Assembly: GCF_021533195.1 (NCBI RefSeq)
Contig: NZ_JAJNKB010000003.1
Span: 521,001 to 585,000, forward strand
Source: Portibacter marinus
GTDB taxonomy: Bacteria > Bacteroidota > Bacteroidia > Chitinophagales > Saprospiraceae
Direction: 5' to 3'
Length of the DNA: 64,000 nucleotides
Shown: positions 1-9,212 of the stretch, in pieces
Numbering within the stretch: position 1 is the first letter of the stretch
How the letters are laid out: the number at the start of each line of letters is the position of its first letter
Position numbers and translations under genes: made by a program
The notes under the pieces: generated by a model
The model's database searches: none
What the model saw: only the letters and a program-made list of their open reading frames with translations
Told to the model about the DNA's origin: nothing

Positions 1-557
1 TGAGAAATGGTGAAATTGAACGAGAAGTTCAACTTGATTTGTTAGAAGCAGTTGGTGACAGCATCGCCTCAGAATATCATAGTAGTAAGAATGGTGGAGC
101 GCTAAGCGCATACGAAGAGACGCTTTATGGTGGTAATAAGGGAAAAGGCCGCAACATTTTTTACAGAAATGCAGAGGCGCAATGTGTCAGGTGTCATTCT
201 ATTTTTGAGTGGGGCGGTGATGCTGGACCAGGACTTGCAGGAATAGGAAACAAATTGACCAAAGAGCAATTACTAGAGTCATTAATTCTGCCTAGTGCGA
301 GATTGGCCCCAGGATTTGGTGTGCTTTCAGTAGAATTAAATGATGGAAGTAACGTGGCTGGAGTAATGGAAGAAGAAACTGATGACGCCTATTTGCTAAA
401 GGTCTCCAAAGACGAGGTAAGAAACATTTTGAAATCTGAAATCAAAGCTCAGGAATATTTACCATCCAGTATGCCTGCAATGGATAAAATTCTTGACAAA
501 AAAGAAATTAGAGATTTGATTGCCTTTTTGAATAGTCTCCAAGGGGAAGAACAATAG
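1..557 (+). CDS. PVC-type heme-binding cytochrome c domain protein, C-terminal part (cut by left edge)
   Basis: The frame is open to base 1, so the gene starts outside the window and only about 185 C-terminal residues are seen. A single c-type heme motif CVRCH lies in a segment (GKGRNIFYRNAEAQCVRCHS) followed by GPGLAGIGNKL. This matches the 'putative heme-binding domain' that ends large membrane-bound dehydrogenase-like proteins of Planctomycetes and Bacteroidota. The Met-like methionine in SSMPAMDKIL is a plausible distal heme ligand. The protein is probably periplasmic and takes electrons from a dehydrogenase or HEAT-repeat part encoded further left. The apparent TTG start at 39 is internal. 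Family call good, substrate unknown. Confidence 0.8.
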   Translation, partial: RNGEIEREVQLDLLEAVGDSIASEYHSSKNGGALSAYEETLYGGNKGKGRNIFYRNAEAQCVRCHSIFEWGGDAGPGLAGIGNKLTKEQLLESLILPSARLAPGFGVLSVELNDGSNVAGVMEEETDDAYLLKVSKDEVRNILKSEIKAQEYLPSSMPAMDKILDKKEIRDLIAFLNSLQGEEQ

Positions 558-566
558 CTTTATGAC

Positions 567-2408
567 TTACCTCACAAGAGACAAGTCTCCACTACCGTTG
601 ATCTTTTCCCCATTGATCAGGGTGACCTGGAACATATAACTATATACTCCTTCCAGAGCAGGAACACCCTTGATTTTGCCATCCCAACCATAGGAGGCAT
701 CCATAATGTCCCTATTCCTGGTTTGGTAAACCAAGTTGCCATATCGATCAAAAACATTGAAATAATTGACCTCCTGAACAGCAAGGCTGCCTGTCATAAC
801 CATAAACCGGTCATTGATTCCATCATCATTAGGAGAAAAAATGTTTGGCTTATACAGAAGTTCATCCGGTTCTTTCACTTCAATAAAAATTTCATCAAAA
901 GCTGCACAATTGTTTGAGTTAGTCGCGCTCAAAGTATAGTTTCCACTTTCAAAAGGACGTGTAGAATTTTCCACACATTGCTCACAGGAAAGCTCAGCCC
1001 CTGTCCATGAGCCACTCGATAAGTTATAATTGGTAGTTACTTCAAATGAATAAACCACTCCAAAGTTGATACTGGTATCCTGCCCCAGGTCTATCATGAA
1101 TGCTTCTGGGTTAACAATGTCAATTTGTTCTTCATAAAAACATGAATGTCTATCCTCAACACGAAATGTATAAACGCCCTCAGATAAAGATGGTGTGGTG
1201 GTTTGTGTAGGTCTCTGGTCAATTTCATATATATAAGGCTCCAACCCATTATTGACCTCCAAAACTTCTATAAATCCTGTAGAATCACCGAAGCATAGCG
1301 GATCAGAAATATTGAAATCGATACTTATTCCGGGATCCGGAACGTGGGTAAGAAAAAGATCTACGAAACTATCACAACCAGATACTGCAAGAAAAGTCTC
1401 TTCATAAAAACCAGGATCAGAAATCATCTGGGTTCCAAATTCATAAACAACGTTCTCACAAATGGTGTCAAATATTGTAAACTCGATGGGTATGACAGTA
1501 ACAGTAGCAAGATCTGATATGACTTGACACTTGCCGTTTTGAATATTAGCTTCACTTCCAGCTGTTAAATATCTGTACAAGTAAGTGCCAGGTGTAAAGT
1601 TATCATGAAAAATGACGCTATCTGTCGCTCCATTAATGTCGATCCAGGACTCTGAAAGGTCAGAATAAGATTGCCATTGGATGGAGGCGCCTTCGATGGT
1701 TTCCGCTGTAATGACTACTGGTTCGACTTCATCAGAACATACAATCGTATTCTCCGAAGCATTGGCAAAAGCACTGGGCCCACAAGGCCTAAAAGAAATA
1801 TTATCAAGTGCCAGATCATTACCTATACCTCCCGGAGCATTATTTCTTAAGCTTAATTTGACACTGGTCTGCCCGATAGCTGTAGTAAAAGTAAATCCGT
1901 GTTTGTGCCATTCTTCATCCTGTGGTATAATGCCTGAGCTGTATTGTTCCACATCGTCCAGGAAAAAGGAAAGATTGGGTTCATGATGTCCTGTGACTCC
2001 TATTCTTATTAAATTGATTACATCTGCAGAAAATTCGTAAAGGGTATTTTCGCATAACCCGGTGACTTCTTCCTCATAAAAAATTCCGGGAGCAAAACTC
2101 GCATTTACGACCATCATATAGCCCTGAGGGTCAGGACTATTATCCGGAATTTTGATCCAGGTGCCATAAAGATTATCCCACGCAGCAGTCCTCATATCAT
2201 TCGTAATCATATAGAATCCATCACTAGGTGGCACAACAGTGGTATAGGTGTAACCAGGGGCAATACCAGGATTGGTCTGGACAATGTTATCAGGTCCCGA
2301 ACCAAAATTTCCTATGGAAAAGATGTTGTCACCAAGATTTCCAGTACAGATGTCTTGGCCCCATACCCATTGGCACCCCAATAAAAATATGATGATCCAC
2401 TTATTCAT
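567..2408 (-). CDS. Exported protein with gliding-motility/T9SS type B (CHU_C) C-terminal domain
   Basis: A 613-residue secreted protein. I start it at the ATG at 2408 (MNKWIIIFLLG), which gives a clean signal peptide ending near WGQD; the ATG 15 bases upstream adds five polar residues. Residues ~25-210 form a beta-rich domain (carbohydrate-binding or lectin-like in character), followed by Ig/PKD-like segments with paired cysteines. The last ~95 residues (PNIFSPNDDGINDRF, FDRYGNLVY, GWDGK, EGVYSYMF) are a textbook CHU_C domain, the T9SS type B sorting signal. It is therefore expected on the cell surface or released. Its start overlaps the stop of the DUF2461 gene by 8 bases, suggesting co-transcription. 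The ligand is unknown. Confidence 0.85.
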   Translation of the reverse strand: MNKWIIIFLLGCQWVWGQDICTGNLGDNIFSIGNFGSGPDNIVQTNPGIAPGYTYTTVVPPSDGFYMITNDMRTAAWDNLYGTWIKIPDNSPDPQGYMMVVNASFAPGIFYEEEVTGLCENTLYEFSADVINLIRIGVTGHHEPNLSFFLDDVEQYSSGIIPQDEEWHKHGFTFTTAIGQTSVKLSLRNNAPGGIGNDLALDNISFRPCGPSAFANASENTIVCSDEVEPVVITAETIEGASIQWQSYSDLSESWIDINGATDSVIFHDNFTPGTYLYRYLTAGSEANIQNGKCQVISDLATVTVIPIEFTIFDTICENVVYEFGTQMISDPGFYEETFLAVSGCDSFVDLFLTHVPDPGISIDFNISDPLCFGDSTGFIEVLEVNNGLEPYIYEIDQRPTQTTTPSLSEGVYTFRVEDRHSCFYEEQIDIVNPEAFMIDLGQDTSINFGVVYSFEVTTNYNLSSGSWTGAELSCEQCVENSTRPFESGNYTLSATNSNNCAAFDEIFIEVKEPDELLYKPNIFSPNDDGINDRFMVMTGSLAVQEVNYFNVFDRYGNLVYQTRNRDIMDASYGWDGKIKGVPALEGVYSYMFQVTLINGEKINGSGDLSLVR

Positions 2409-3084
2409 ATAGTGGCTCACCATTTAGATTTGTTGTTAGAATTTCACTCATATAGTTAAGAAACGGCCGAACGGTCTTAAAAGCATGATTTATTTTCTCC
2501 GCAAAATCCGGGTGCACCACCTCTTCATCGGGAAAATACTTTTGCACGATGAATTGTTTGTTCTGAAGCCATTCAATAGCGGGGTGATCCATATCATAGC
2601 CTTGAGGGGACCTGACGAGTTTGTCACCCTGAATACCTCGAGGAAATTCAGATCGAAAGTCAGCACTACGATTGATTCTTTCAAGAACAGAATGATCCTG
2701 TGCAATATGATTTCTTATCAATTTTAAATCCTTGCTATCCGGGCCCCAAAAACCTGCAGCTACAAAGGATCCACCAGGTTCTACGTGGTAATAATATCCC
2801 CCGCGCAAAAGTGGGGTATCTCTTTTTACTTTTCCGCCCCAATAAACCTTGTACGGAGTCTTGTCCTTAGAAAACCTAACATCTCGATATATTCTAAATA
2901 TGCTCCGCTTCGGAGAGAGTTCAACAATGTGGTCGTGACTTGCCATAAGGCGATTTACCTCCATGGCTAATTCCTGCATTTCACCATAGGATTGCTCATA
3001 AAGATCCCGGTGTTCCTCAAACCATTCGCGGTTATTATTCTTCTCTAATCGCTCTAAAAAATCAAAAGTCTTCTTCGTTATCAT
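2401..3084 (-). CDS. DUF2461 family protein
   Basis: 227 residues, the usual full length for DUF2461 (TIGR02453). Family-typical segments are visible: FDFLERLEKNNNREWFEEHR at the N-terminus, RIYRDVRFSKDKTPYK in the middle and GGYYYHVEPGGSFVAAGFW. No signal peptide or membrane segment, so it is cytoplasmic. The biochemical function of the family is not known. It is the first gene of a two-gene minus-strand unit with the CHU_C protein. Confidence 0.9.
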   Translation of the reverse strand: MITKKTFDFLERLEKNNNREWFEEHRDLYEQSYGEMQELAMEVNRLMASHDHIVELSPKRSIFRIYRDVRFSKDKTPYKVYWGGKVKRDTPLLRGGYYYHVEPGGSFVAAGFWGPDSKDLKLIRNHIAQDHSVLERINRSADFRSEFPRGIQGDKLVRSPQGYDMDHPAIEWLQNKQFIVQKYFPDEEVVHPDFAEKINHAFKTVRPFLNYMSEILTTNLNGEPLYE

Positions 3085-3152
3085 TAATTCCCTTAAATTT
3101 CCGTTTTATGATCGGCAGATACAGTAAGTCTTAATATTAGTCAATATTTCAT

Positions 3153-4178
3153 ATGAAACATAATTTCGTTTTCTCAAATGTATTATTATTGTTGGTTTTA
3201 GGTCTGTCAATGTGGGGTTGCGAAAATAATGAACAGGTAGAAAAGATGGAAGGAATGGTCTTTATCCCCGGTGGAGTTTTGAATATGGGAGGGGACAATG
3301 AGCAGGCATCTGATGATGAATTTCCAAAGCATAAGATAAAGGTCGAAGGCTTTTATATGGATGAAACTGAGGTGACCAACCGGGAATTTGCAGAATTTGT
3401 TAAAGCAACAGGATATATTACTGTCGCTGAAAGAGCACTAGACTGGGAATTGCTTAAAAAAGACCTGCCTCCTGGGACCCCTAAACCGCCAGACAGCCTT
3501 ATGCAGCCAGGAGCACTGGTATTCCAAAGTACGGAGCAACCTGTGCCACTTAATGATCCGTCTAGATGGTGGCGGTGGACCATCGGCGCCTCCTGGAAAC
3601 ATCCTCAAGGACCTGATTCTGACATAAATGATAAAATGGAACATCCGGTTGTACAGATTTCTTGGGAAGATGCAGAAGCATATGCAGAGTGGGCAGGCAA
3701 ACGATTACCCACTGAAGCTGAGTGGGAATGGGCTGCCAGAGGAGGAAGCGATGGCCAAATATATCCCTGGGGAAATGGAAATGTTAATCAGGTGGGACAC
3801 CAATATGCCAACTTCTGGCAAGGCCTATTTCCATATGAAAACACGGAAAAAGATGGCTATATGACCACAGCTCCGGTGAAGAGTTTTCCTCCTAATGGCT
3901 ACGGTTTATATGATATGGCCGGCAATGTGTGGGAGTGGTGTGCGGATTGGTATGATGCCAATTATTATAAAAGAGAGGAGGCTACATCAGATGGGACTGA
4001 TGGTCCAAATTCTAGTTTTAATCCAGTTAACCCCTATGCCCCTGCCAAAGTCATGAGAGGGGGATCCTTTCTGTGTAACGACGAGTATTGCTCAGGATAT
4101 AGAAACTCTAGGAGGATGCAATCCAGTCCGGATACCGGTTTAAATCACACCGGCTTCAGATGTGCAAAAGATTTATAG
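3153..4178 (+). CDS. Formylglycine-generating enzyme (SUMF1/FGE) family lipoprotein
   Basis: 341 residues. The N-terminus (VLGLSMWGC) is a lipoprotein signal with lipobox cysteine, so the enzyme is membrane-anchored outside the cytoplasm. The FGE-sulfatase fold is complete: MVFIPGGVLNMGG, DETEVTNREFAEFV, GKRLPTEAEWEWAARGG, GLYDMAGNVWEWCADWY, VMRGGSFLC and GLNHTGFRCA. C308 and C313 (FLCNDEYCSGYR) align with the copper-binding active-site cysteine pair of true sulfatase-activating FGE (Cys336/Cys341 in human SUMF1). Many bacterial family members lack this pair. The likely reaction is oxidation of a cysteine in an exported sulfatase to formylglycine. No sulfatase lies in the window, so the client is unknown. 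Single-gene unit. Confidence 0.85.
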   Translation: MKHNFVFSNVLLLLVLGLSMWGCENNEQVEKMEGMVFIPGGVLNMGGDNEQASDDEFPKHKIKVEGFYMDETEVTNREFAEFVKATGYITVAERALDWELLKKDLPPGTPKPPDSLMQPGALVFQSTEQPVPLNDPSRWWRWTIGASWKHPQGPDSDINDKMEHPVVQISWEDAEAYAEWAGKRLPTEAEWEWAARGGSDGQIYPWGNGNVNQVGHQYANFWQGLFPYENTEKDGYMTTAPVKSFPPNGYGLYDMAGNVWEWCADWYDANYYKREEATSDGTDGPNSSFNPVNPYAPAKVMRGGSFLCNDEYCSGYRNSRRMQSSPDTGLNHTGFRCAKDL

Positions 4179-4179
4179 A

Positions 4180-4875
4180 TTATGCTTTCTCAGGCTCTGC
4201 CTCTTCAATACAATCAATCTGGTCTTCCCGGAACAAACAATATGAACCAGTACCCATACCGACAATTGTTCGCATTGCTTCTTCAGGAGTAGCATCGACA
4301 AAAGTAATCCTCGATGCCGGGACATGGTAAATGTTGCCGTTCGTGGGATTAGGTGCAGTTGGAACAAATACGGTATAAAGATCATCCGAAACCTGCTCTG
4401 TCACGAAACCAGTCATTAATACACCACTCTCAAAAGTATCAATCAACACTACATCTGAAAAAGGCATCTTTTTCATTCCCGTAAATTGCTGGACTAAGTC
4501 TCTGATGGTGGTATATAAGGGAATCCTTTTTAGATATTCTTTTTCAAATAAGCTAAAATAATACTTGCTTACTCTGTTTTTTGCACTAAGCCCTATTAGG
4601 TAGAAAATACCGAAAATGATGGATAATGAAATGATATGAAAAATCCAATGTGGCTTCTCTGATCCGGGCGCAATAATGGCACTAAGCGGACTCAGTAGAC
4701 CGAAAATCAAATCGAAAAGAAGGGTGACTAAGAAAAGTAAAATCAAAAAGGGCAATGAATATATCGCTCCTTTCACAAGTGTCTTTAACCATGGTCTTTG
4801 GTACCAAACTAATTTTGCGCCATCTTCCGGTGTTTCATGATTGTCATCTGTAAATAATTCAGCCATCTTTTGCAA
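4180..4875 (-). CDS. DUF502 family membrane protein
   Basis: 231 residues. A cytoplasmic N-terminal tail is followed by two membrane segments (about residues 35-62 and 78-95). The soluble C-terminal part contains IPLYTTIRDLVQQFTG, GFVTEQ and FVPTAPNPTNGNIYHVP. These are hallmark DUF502 segments. The family is widespread and lacks an assigned reaction. It lies 51 bases after kynureninase on the same strand and may be the last gene of that transcript. It converges with the FGE gene, with one base between the stop codons. Confidence 0.9.
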   Translation of the reverse strand: MQKMAELFTDDNHETPEDGAKLVWYQRPWLKTLVKGAIYSLPFLILLFLVTLLFDLIFGLLSPLSAIIAPGSEKPHWIFHIISLSIIFGIFYLIGLSAKNRVSKYYFSLFEKEYLKRIPLYTTIRDLVQQFTGMKKMPFSDVVLIDTFESGVLMTGFVTEQVSDDLYTVFVPTAPNPTNGNIYHVPASRITFVDATPEEAMRTIVGMGTGSYCLFREDQIDCIEEAEPEKA

Positions 4876-4926
4876 TTTAAGGCAATTCCTAAAGCATGGC
4901 TTGAAGCTAAAAGTTCGATTTATAAA

Positions 4927-6249
4927 CTAACCTCCTATTTGTAGTACTTTTTTCAAAGCTTTCACAAATTCCCAAACATCTCTGTAGCCGTTGTAAAGCG
5001 GAGCCGGAGCTACCCTGACAACACCAGGATTTCGCCAGTCTGTGATCATCCCTGCTTTGGTCAGTTCATGATGGACACTTTCATCAGCACTTTCTATAAA
5101 AATCGAAAGCTGACAGCCACGTTGTGCTTGCAATGCTGGTGTTAGAATTTTTATCCTATCTGTTTTTAATTCCTTAAGTAAGAATTCCAAATAGCCGGTC
5201 AAAAGGATGGATTTATTCCTAATGGCTTTCATGTCGGCCGCTATAAACATTTCCAGCGACGCTTTTACAGGAGCAAGGGATAGGATTGGTTGACAGCTAA
5301 TTTGCCAAGACTCTATCCCTGGAGCTGGCTTGAATGCATCTCTCATTTTAAATCTGATTTCTGCATCGTGTCCCCACCAACCTTTTAACTTTGGAATACC
5401 TCTATCGTCATGATGACGTTCATGGACAAAAGCACCAGCTATACTACCCGGACCCGCATTCAAATATTTATAAGTGCACCAAACTGCAAAGTCAACATTA
5501 GCATCATGGAGTGCAAGCGGTACATTTCCTACAGCATGGGCAAGGTCAAAACCTATAATACATCCTTGCTCATGCGCCCACTGCGTGATGGCCGGAATAT
5601 TTAAAAATTGACCGGTGTAATAATTGACACCTCCTATTAGTACCAGGGCAATTTCTTCACCGTTCTCTGTGAGGAAATCTTTTATGATTTTTTCATCTAC
5701 TAACCCATTATGGGTAGATTTAGGAATATATATCAGGTGATCTTCTATCGATAAACCATGCCATTCCAGATGAGATTCAATGGCATATCGATCAGAGGGA
5801 AATACATCTTGCTCAATTAATATTTTATTGCGTCTGCCTTCTGGTCTGAAAAAACTGGTCAGCATCAAATGCAAGTTGACCGTCAAGGTATTCATCAAAG
5901 TTACCTCGGAAGGTAGGGCTCCGACTATTTTTGACATATTTTCCTTGAGTCCCAAATGAAAAGGTACCCATGGGTGTTCACCATTGAAATGACCTTTAAC
6001 TCCATAGTCTTTCCATTGTTCAGATACCTGTTGAATGGCAGCCTGCGTCTGTTTGGATTGTAACCCCAGAGAATTGCCGCAAAGGTAGGTCATCTCAACC
6101 CCTTCTTGATTTTTAGGAAAATAGAAGTCTGCCTTGTATTGACGAAGTGGATCTTCACGATCCATCTTATCAGCAAAAGATTGATCTCGATCATACAGCA
6201 TATTAGAGACATCCAGCAAATCTATATTTTTAATGAACGGGTTTGCCAT
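4927..6249 (-). CDS. kynU: Kynureninase
   Basis: 440 residues, normal for the enzyme. A PLP-dependent fold type I protein that cleaves L-kynurenine to anthranilate and alanine (or 3-hydroxykynurenine to 3-hydroxyanthranilate). Diagnostic segments are YLCGNSLGLQ near residue 56, NTLTVNLHLML, GFDLAHAVGNVPL with the PLP-binding Asp, AVWCTYKYLNAGPGS carrying the Schiff-base lysine K261, and WRNPGVVRVAPAPLYN at the C-terminus. Its ATG directly follows the stop codon of the upstream hydrolase. No tryptophan dioxygenase, kynurenine monooxygenase or formamidase of the classic type is in the window, so the rest of the pathway must lie elsewhere. Confidence 0.95.
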   Translation of the reverse strand: MANPFIKNIDLLDVSNMLYDRDQSFADKMDREDPLRQYKADFYFPKNQEGVEMTYLCGNSLGLQSKQTQAAIQQVSEQWKDYGVKGHFNGEHPWVPFHLGLKENMSKIVGALPSEVTLMNTLTVNLHLMLTSFFRPEGRRNKILIEQDVFPSDRYAIESHLEWHGLSIEDHLIYIPKSTHNGLVDEKIIKDFLTENGEEIALVLIGGVNYYTGQFLNIPAITQWAHEQGCIIGFDLAHAVGNVPLALHDANVDFAVWCTYKYLNAGPGSIAGAFVHERHHDDRGIPKLKGWWGHDAEIRFKMRDAFKPAPGIESWQISCQPILSLAPVKASLEMFIAADMKAIRNKSILLTGYLEFLLKELKTDRIKILTPALQAQRGCQLSIFIESADESVHHELTKAGMITDWRNPGVVRVAPAPLYNGYRDVWEFVKALKKVLQIGG

Positions 6250-7056
6250 TTATATTTTTTTTAACCACTTTTCTAAAAGTAAGGGCCAGGTTTCTGCAGC
6301 TTCAACGCCCTCTCTCATCCCAAAACCATGACCACCTTCAGCTAACATGTGAAAATCTACAGTTGTTTTATTCTCTTGCAATGCTTTGGCCAATACTAAT
6401 GAACTGGGGGCATATTTGTCGTCAGCTGCCACGAAAATGAACATAGGTGGAGTCTGAGGAGATAATTTTATTTCCGGACTAAGGCCTCCATTTTCCCCTT
6501 TGTCTAAATAGGCAGGATAAATTAGGACTGTGAAATCCGGTTTGACGATGTCTTGATCTTTTGTATGGTTCGTGTTATTTTCAGAGGTAGAGAATCTGGC
6601 TGCCAGGTGACCGCCTGCCGAGAAGCCCAATATACCCATTTTGCTATCACTTTTGAATTCATCAAAGTGAGTAATGTCTTTGAAGGCCTTGCCGACATCC
6701 TGGAGTGCAGCATCTCTATCTTGAGGCACTGTATATTCTAAAACAACAGCGGTGTAGCCTAACGAAGTCAGATACTCAGCAATTTCTGTTCCTTCCAGAT
6801 CGATGGCCAGTATTTGATAGCCTCCGCCTGGACAGATCAGTACGAAATCTCCATTATTCTTCTTTTCATCCGGTTTGAAAATTTGTAGTCTCGGCTGATG
6901 CACTTTAGTAATTCTGCTGACCCCTCCAGATCTCTTAATTTCCGGTTCCAGATACACTTCCACTGCGGGATCACTATACAGCCATTGATATTCCTGTGCA
7001 GTCATGATCGTTGTGGCAAGAATTAATTGAACAAAAATAAAGATATGTTTTCCCAT
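6250..7056 (-). CDS. Exported alpha/beta hydrolase (acetyl-esterase/BD-FAE-like)
   Basis: 268 residues from the ATG at 7056 (MGKHIFIFVQ), which gives a signal peptide ending near TAQ; an ATG 54 bases upstream would bury that signal. The fold has an oxyanion segment CPGGGYQ, nucleophile elbow GFSAGG (S146), a likely acid in AADDKYAP and the histidine in EGGHGFG, the pattern of acetylxylan-esterase/BD-FAE hydrolases. It abuts kynU without a gap (TAA then ATG), so the two are translationally coupled. The placement hints at kynurenine formamidase activity, but the signal peptide speaks against a cytoplasmic step, so I leave the substrate open. Confidence 0.8.
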   Translation of the reverse strand: MGKHIFIFVQLILATTIMTAQEYQWLYSDPAVEVYLEPEIKRSGGVSRITKVHQPRLQIFKPDEKKNNGDFVLICPGGGYQILAIDLEGTEIAEYLTSLGYTAVVLEYTVPQDRDAALQDVGKAFKDITHFDEFKSDSKMGILGFSAGGHLAARFSTSENNTNHTKDQDIVKPDFTVLIYPAYLDKGENGGLSPEIKLSPQTPPMFIFVAADDKYAPSSLVLAKALQENKTTVDFHMLAEGGHGFGMREGVEAAETWPLLLEKWLKKI

Positions 7057-7113
7057 AAAATTTTTATTATCATCAGCTAGAGATAACGGAAGATAGTCAT
7101 TTCGAATCAAATT

Positions 7114-8631
7114 TCAGTTGATGATTTCTTTCAACTTGCCGTAGTCAATTTTAGAATGGTGCCGTGGGTCCCTTGGTATTTGACGCTTAAATATGATCTC
7201 TTGATAAGGTATCTTCAAGGATTTGACATGGTTTTCTATTTCTTTACGTAAATGGGATGATCGAAGGTTATTTCCATCCACTTCTAAAACGACAATTTCA
7301 CCCATTAATGTTCCAAGACTTACTCTTGGAATCTGACTAATTTGATATTCAATTATAAATAAAGAATGATATGTTCCATCACGATTTAAGAGCTGACTGC
7401 AACGGCCGTTCAAATACAGTATTCCATCTATCAGGATGCCGCTGTCTCCGGTCCTATGCCAAATCCTTTCATCATCTACTATTTTATTCATGTGGAAGGC
7501 TGACTTACTGTTGTAGTACTGTTTAAGTACGTGGGGGCCCGACACAACAATTTCGCCAAAGGGTACTTCCCATTTATGCCACCCATCTTGATCAAGTCGG
7601 ATGGCCTCCTCCGTAATCTTTATGATTTTTAGGTCTATGTGCTTATTTAGAGAACCAACCGCCAAACCATATTGATTCAAGCTGACTGTATTCATGGCGA
7701 TCATTGATATAGGTTCTGCTTCTGTGGAGCCATATGCAACCTGGCAATTCGCGTCGGGAAATGCTTTGACCACCTTTTCAGCCAAATCTGGAAAAACTGG
7801 AGCGCCACCTGTAAAAACCTTTTGAATATCGGGGAAAATGTATTCGCTTTCCGCTAGACGCCCTACGTAAAAGGGTGAAGCGATAATTGTATTGGCCTTG
7901 TATTTCTTTAATAATTTGACCTGCTTTGGGACATTTAGAAGGTGAGGTTTTCTTTGATTAAACTGAGGAAGAATGGCACAACCGCCAGTGCCCAAAATGG
8001 ACAGTAGGACAATGGGAAGTGTGACCAAACAACAATCACTTGCCTCTGTTTTCATTTCCTCTTGTAAAACGTTGAATTGAATATTCAAAAAATGATGTGT
8101 CCTATTAGCTGCTTTAGGCAGTCCGGTACTTCCTGTAGTAAAAGTTATTAAGGCCGTATCATCTTTGTCTATGCTCGCAGGACTTTGCTTGTCGACTTCG
8201 GTAAATAGTGATTTCCGCTGAACGGACATCAATTTATGATCTGAAGGTGCTACCAAACTTAGTTCAATATGCCGGAGCATTCTAAATAAATACCCCAGAA
8301 ATAAATATTTCCGAGGTGCAATAACCGCGTCAACTTTTACGATTTCTAACGCTTTATCAAAACGCTTTTTATTGGCCCATTCATCTATAAATACGACTAC
8401 TGCACCAATGGCCAATAAAGCCAGTACCGTTTTATAAAGTCGGATAGACATAGGAATGAAAACCAGGACTTTCGAATTTTTTCTTACGCCCTTTTCTTCA
8501 TAGTACCTCGCGGTTCTGATGACGCTATCTTTCAGTTCTTGATAAGTGATTGACTTGCTCTCTGAGTGAATGGCAAAGTGATCAGGGAATTTTTTTGCGG
8601 CATCAAAGAATAGCCTGACGATGTTCTCCAT
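7114..8631 (-). CDS. AMP-forming acyl-CoA synthetase/ligase (fatty-acid ligase, OleC-like features)
   Basis: 505 residues, ANL superfamily. Motifs in order: FTTGSTGLPKA (phosphate-binding loop), YGSTEAEPIS (A5 region), WHRTGDSG (A7 Asp) and a C-terminal RDPRHHSKIDYGKL whose lysine fits the A10 catalytic position. YGSTEAEPIS resembles the YGATEALPV segment of OleC-type fatty-acid ligases more than classic FadD. It should adenylate a carboxylic acid, probably a fatty acid, and load it on CoA or act on a hydroxy acid. It is the last gene of the isoprenoid/lipid operon, 5 bases after the SRPBCC gene. No OleA, OleB or OleD is nearby. Confidence 0.85.
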   Translation of the reverse strand: MENIVRLFFDAAKKFPDHFAIHSESKSITYQELKDSVIRTARYYEEKGVRKNSKVLVFIPMSIRLYKTVLALLAIGAVVVFIDEWANKKRFDKALEIVKVDAVIAPRKYLFLGYLFRMLRHIELSLVAPSDHKLMSVQRKSLFTEVDKQSPASIDKDDTALITFTTGSTGLPKAANRTHHFLNIQFNVLQEEMKTEASDCCLVTLPIVLLSILGTGGCAILPQFNQRKPHLLNVPKQVKLLKKYKANTIIASPFYVGRLAESEYIFPDIQKVFTGGAPVFPDLAEKVVKAFPDANCQVAYGSTEAEPISMIAMNTVSLNQYGLAVGSLNKHIDLKIIKITEEAIRLDQDGWHKWEVPFGEIVVSGPHVLKQYYNSKSAFHMNKIVDDERIWHRTGDSGILIDGILYLNGRCSQLLNRDGTYHSLFIIEYQISQIPRVSLGTLMGEIVVLEVDGNNLRSSHLRKEIENHVKSLKIPYQEIIFKRQIPRDPRHHSKIDYGKLKEIIN

Positions 8632-8636
8632 GAGTC

Positions 8637-9209
8637 CTAAGGACGACGCTTGTATACCTCTTTTTTGATGTTTTTGAGATTCTTATCGAATATAGATTTA
8701 ATCCGAAAGGCGCTGTATTTCATTTTGGCAAGATCCCAGAAACTGGGTTTATACATAAAGTCGAGGGTAAAGCTGACTTTGCATCCATAGTCGGTCTGCG
8801 AATAAATCTGCTCTGTGACCAAATCGGGAGCTCTTAACCACAAATTCTTGTAATTATAACAACTCAGCTTTCGATATTTATCTTCTATCCGTTCCAATAC
8901 TTCTTCCTCCCATTGAAAACCCTCCTTTTCCCATTCCGTATAACACTTTCTCTTTGACCCTACCATGCCATCGGCAACTTTATCTTCATTGATGGTTTCT
9001 ATATAAGGCACAAAACTGGACCAGTCACTTGCATTGTCTGAGTTTCCCAGGTAATCGAATGCCGCTTCACATGGCATATCAATACCCACATGTGATACAA
9101 CTTTATCTTTATAAGGGCTAAAAATCCACGCCATTAGACATAAAAGCAGGAATAAAACCAACACGCCTAGAAAGACATTTCGAAGTATTGGTGTAACGTT
9201 TTTCTCCAT
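8637..9209 (-). CDS. Membrane-anchored SRPBCC (START/polyketide-cyclase-like) protein
   Basis: 190 residues. One N-terminal membrane helix (residues ~11-30), then an SRPBCC-type hydrophobic-ligand fold: AFDYLGNSDNASDWSSFVP, DGMVGSKRKCYTEWEKEGFQWEEEV and a long C-terminal helix. Such domains bind lipids or aromatic/polyketide ligands, or act as cyclases. The membrane anchor and its place between a GNAT and an acyl ligase suggest handling of a lipid intermediate at the inner membrane. It starts 3 bases after the GNAT stop. The catalytic role is not predictable from sequence. Confidence 0.75.
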   Translation of the reverse strand: MEKNVTPILRNVFLGVLVLFLLLCLMAWIFSPYKDKVVSHVGIDMPCEAAFDYLGNSDNASDWSSFVPYIETINEDKVADGMVGSKRKCYTEWEKEGFQWEEEVLERIEDKYRKLSCYNYKNLWLRAPDLVTEQIYSQTDYGCKVSFTLDFMYKPSFWDLAKMKYSAFRIKSIFDKNLKNIKKEVYKRRP

Positions 9210-9212
9210 TTT

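Noticed and set aside
4927-7056. Kynureninase and hydrolase as part of the isoprenoid/lipid operon
   Set aside because: The gap before the hydrolase (57 bases) is larger than any within the eight-gene set and the functions do not fit; read-through is possible but I treat them as a separate unit.
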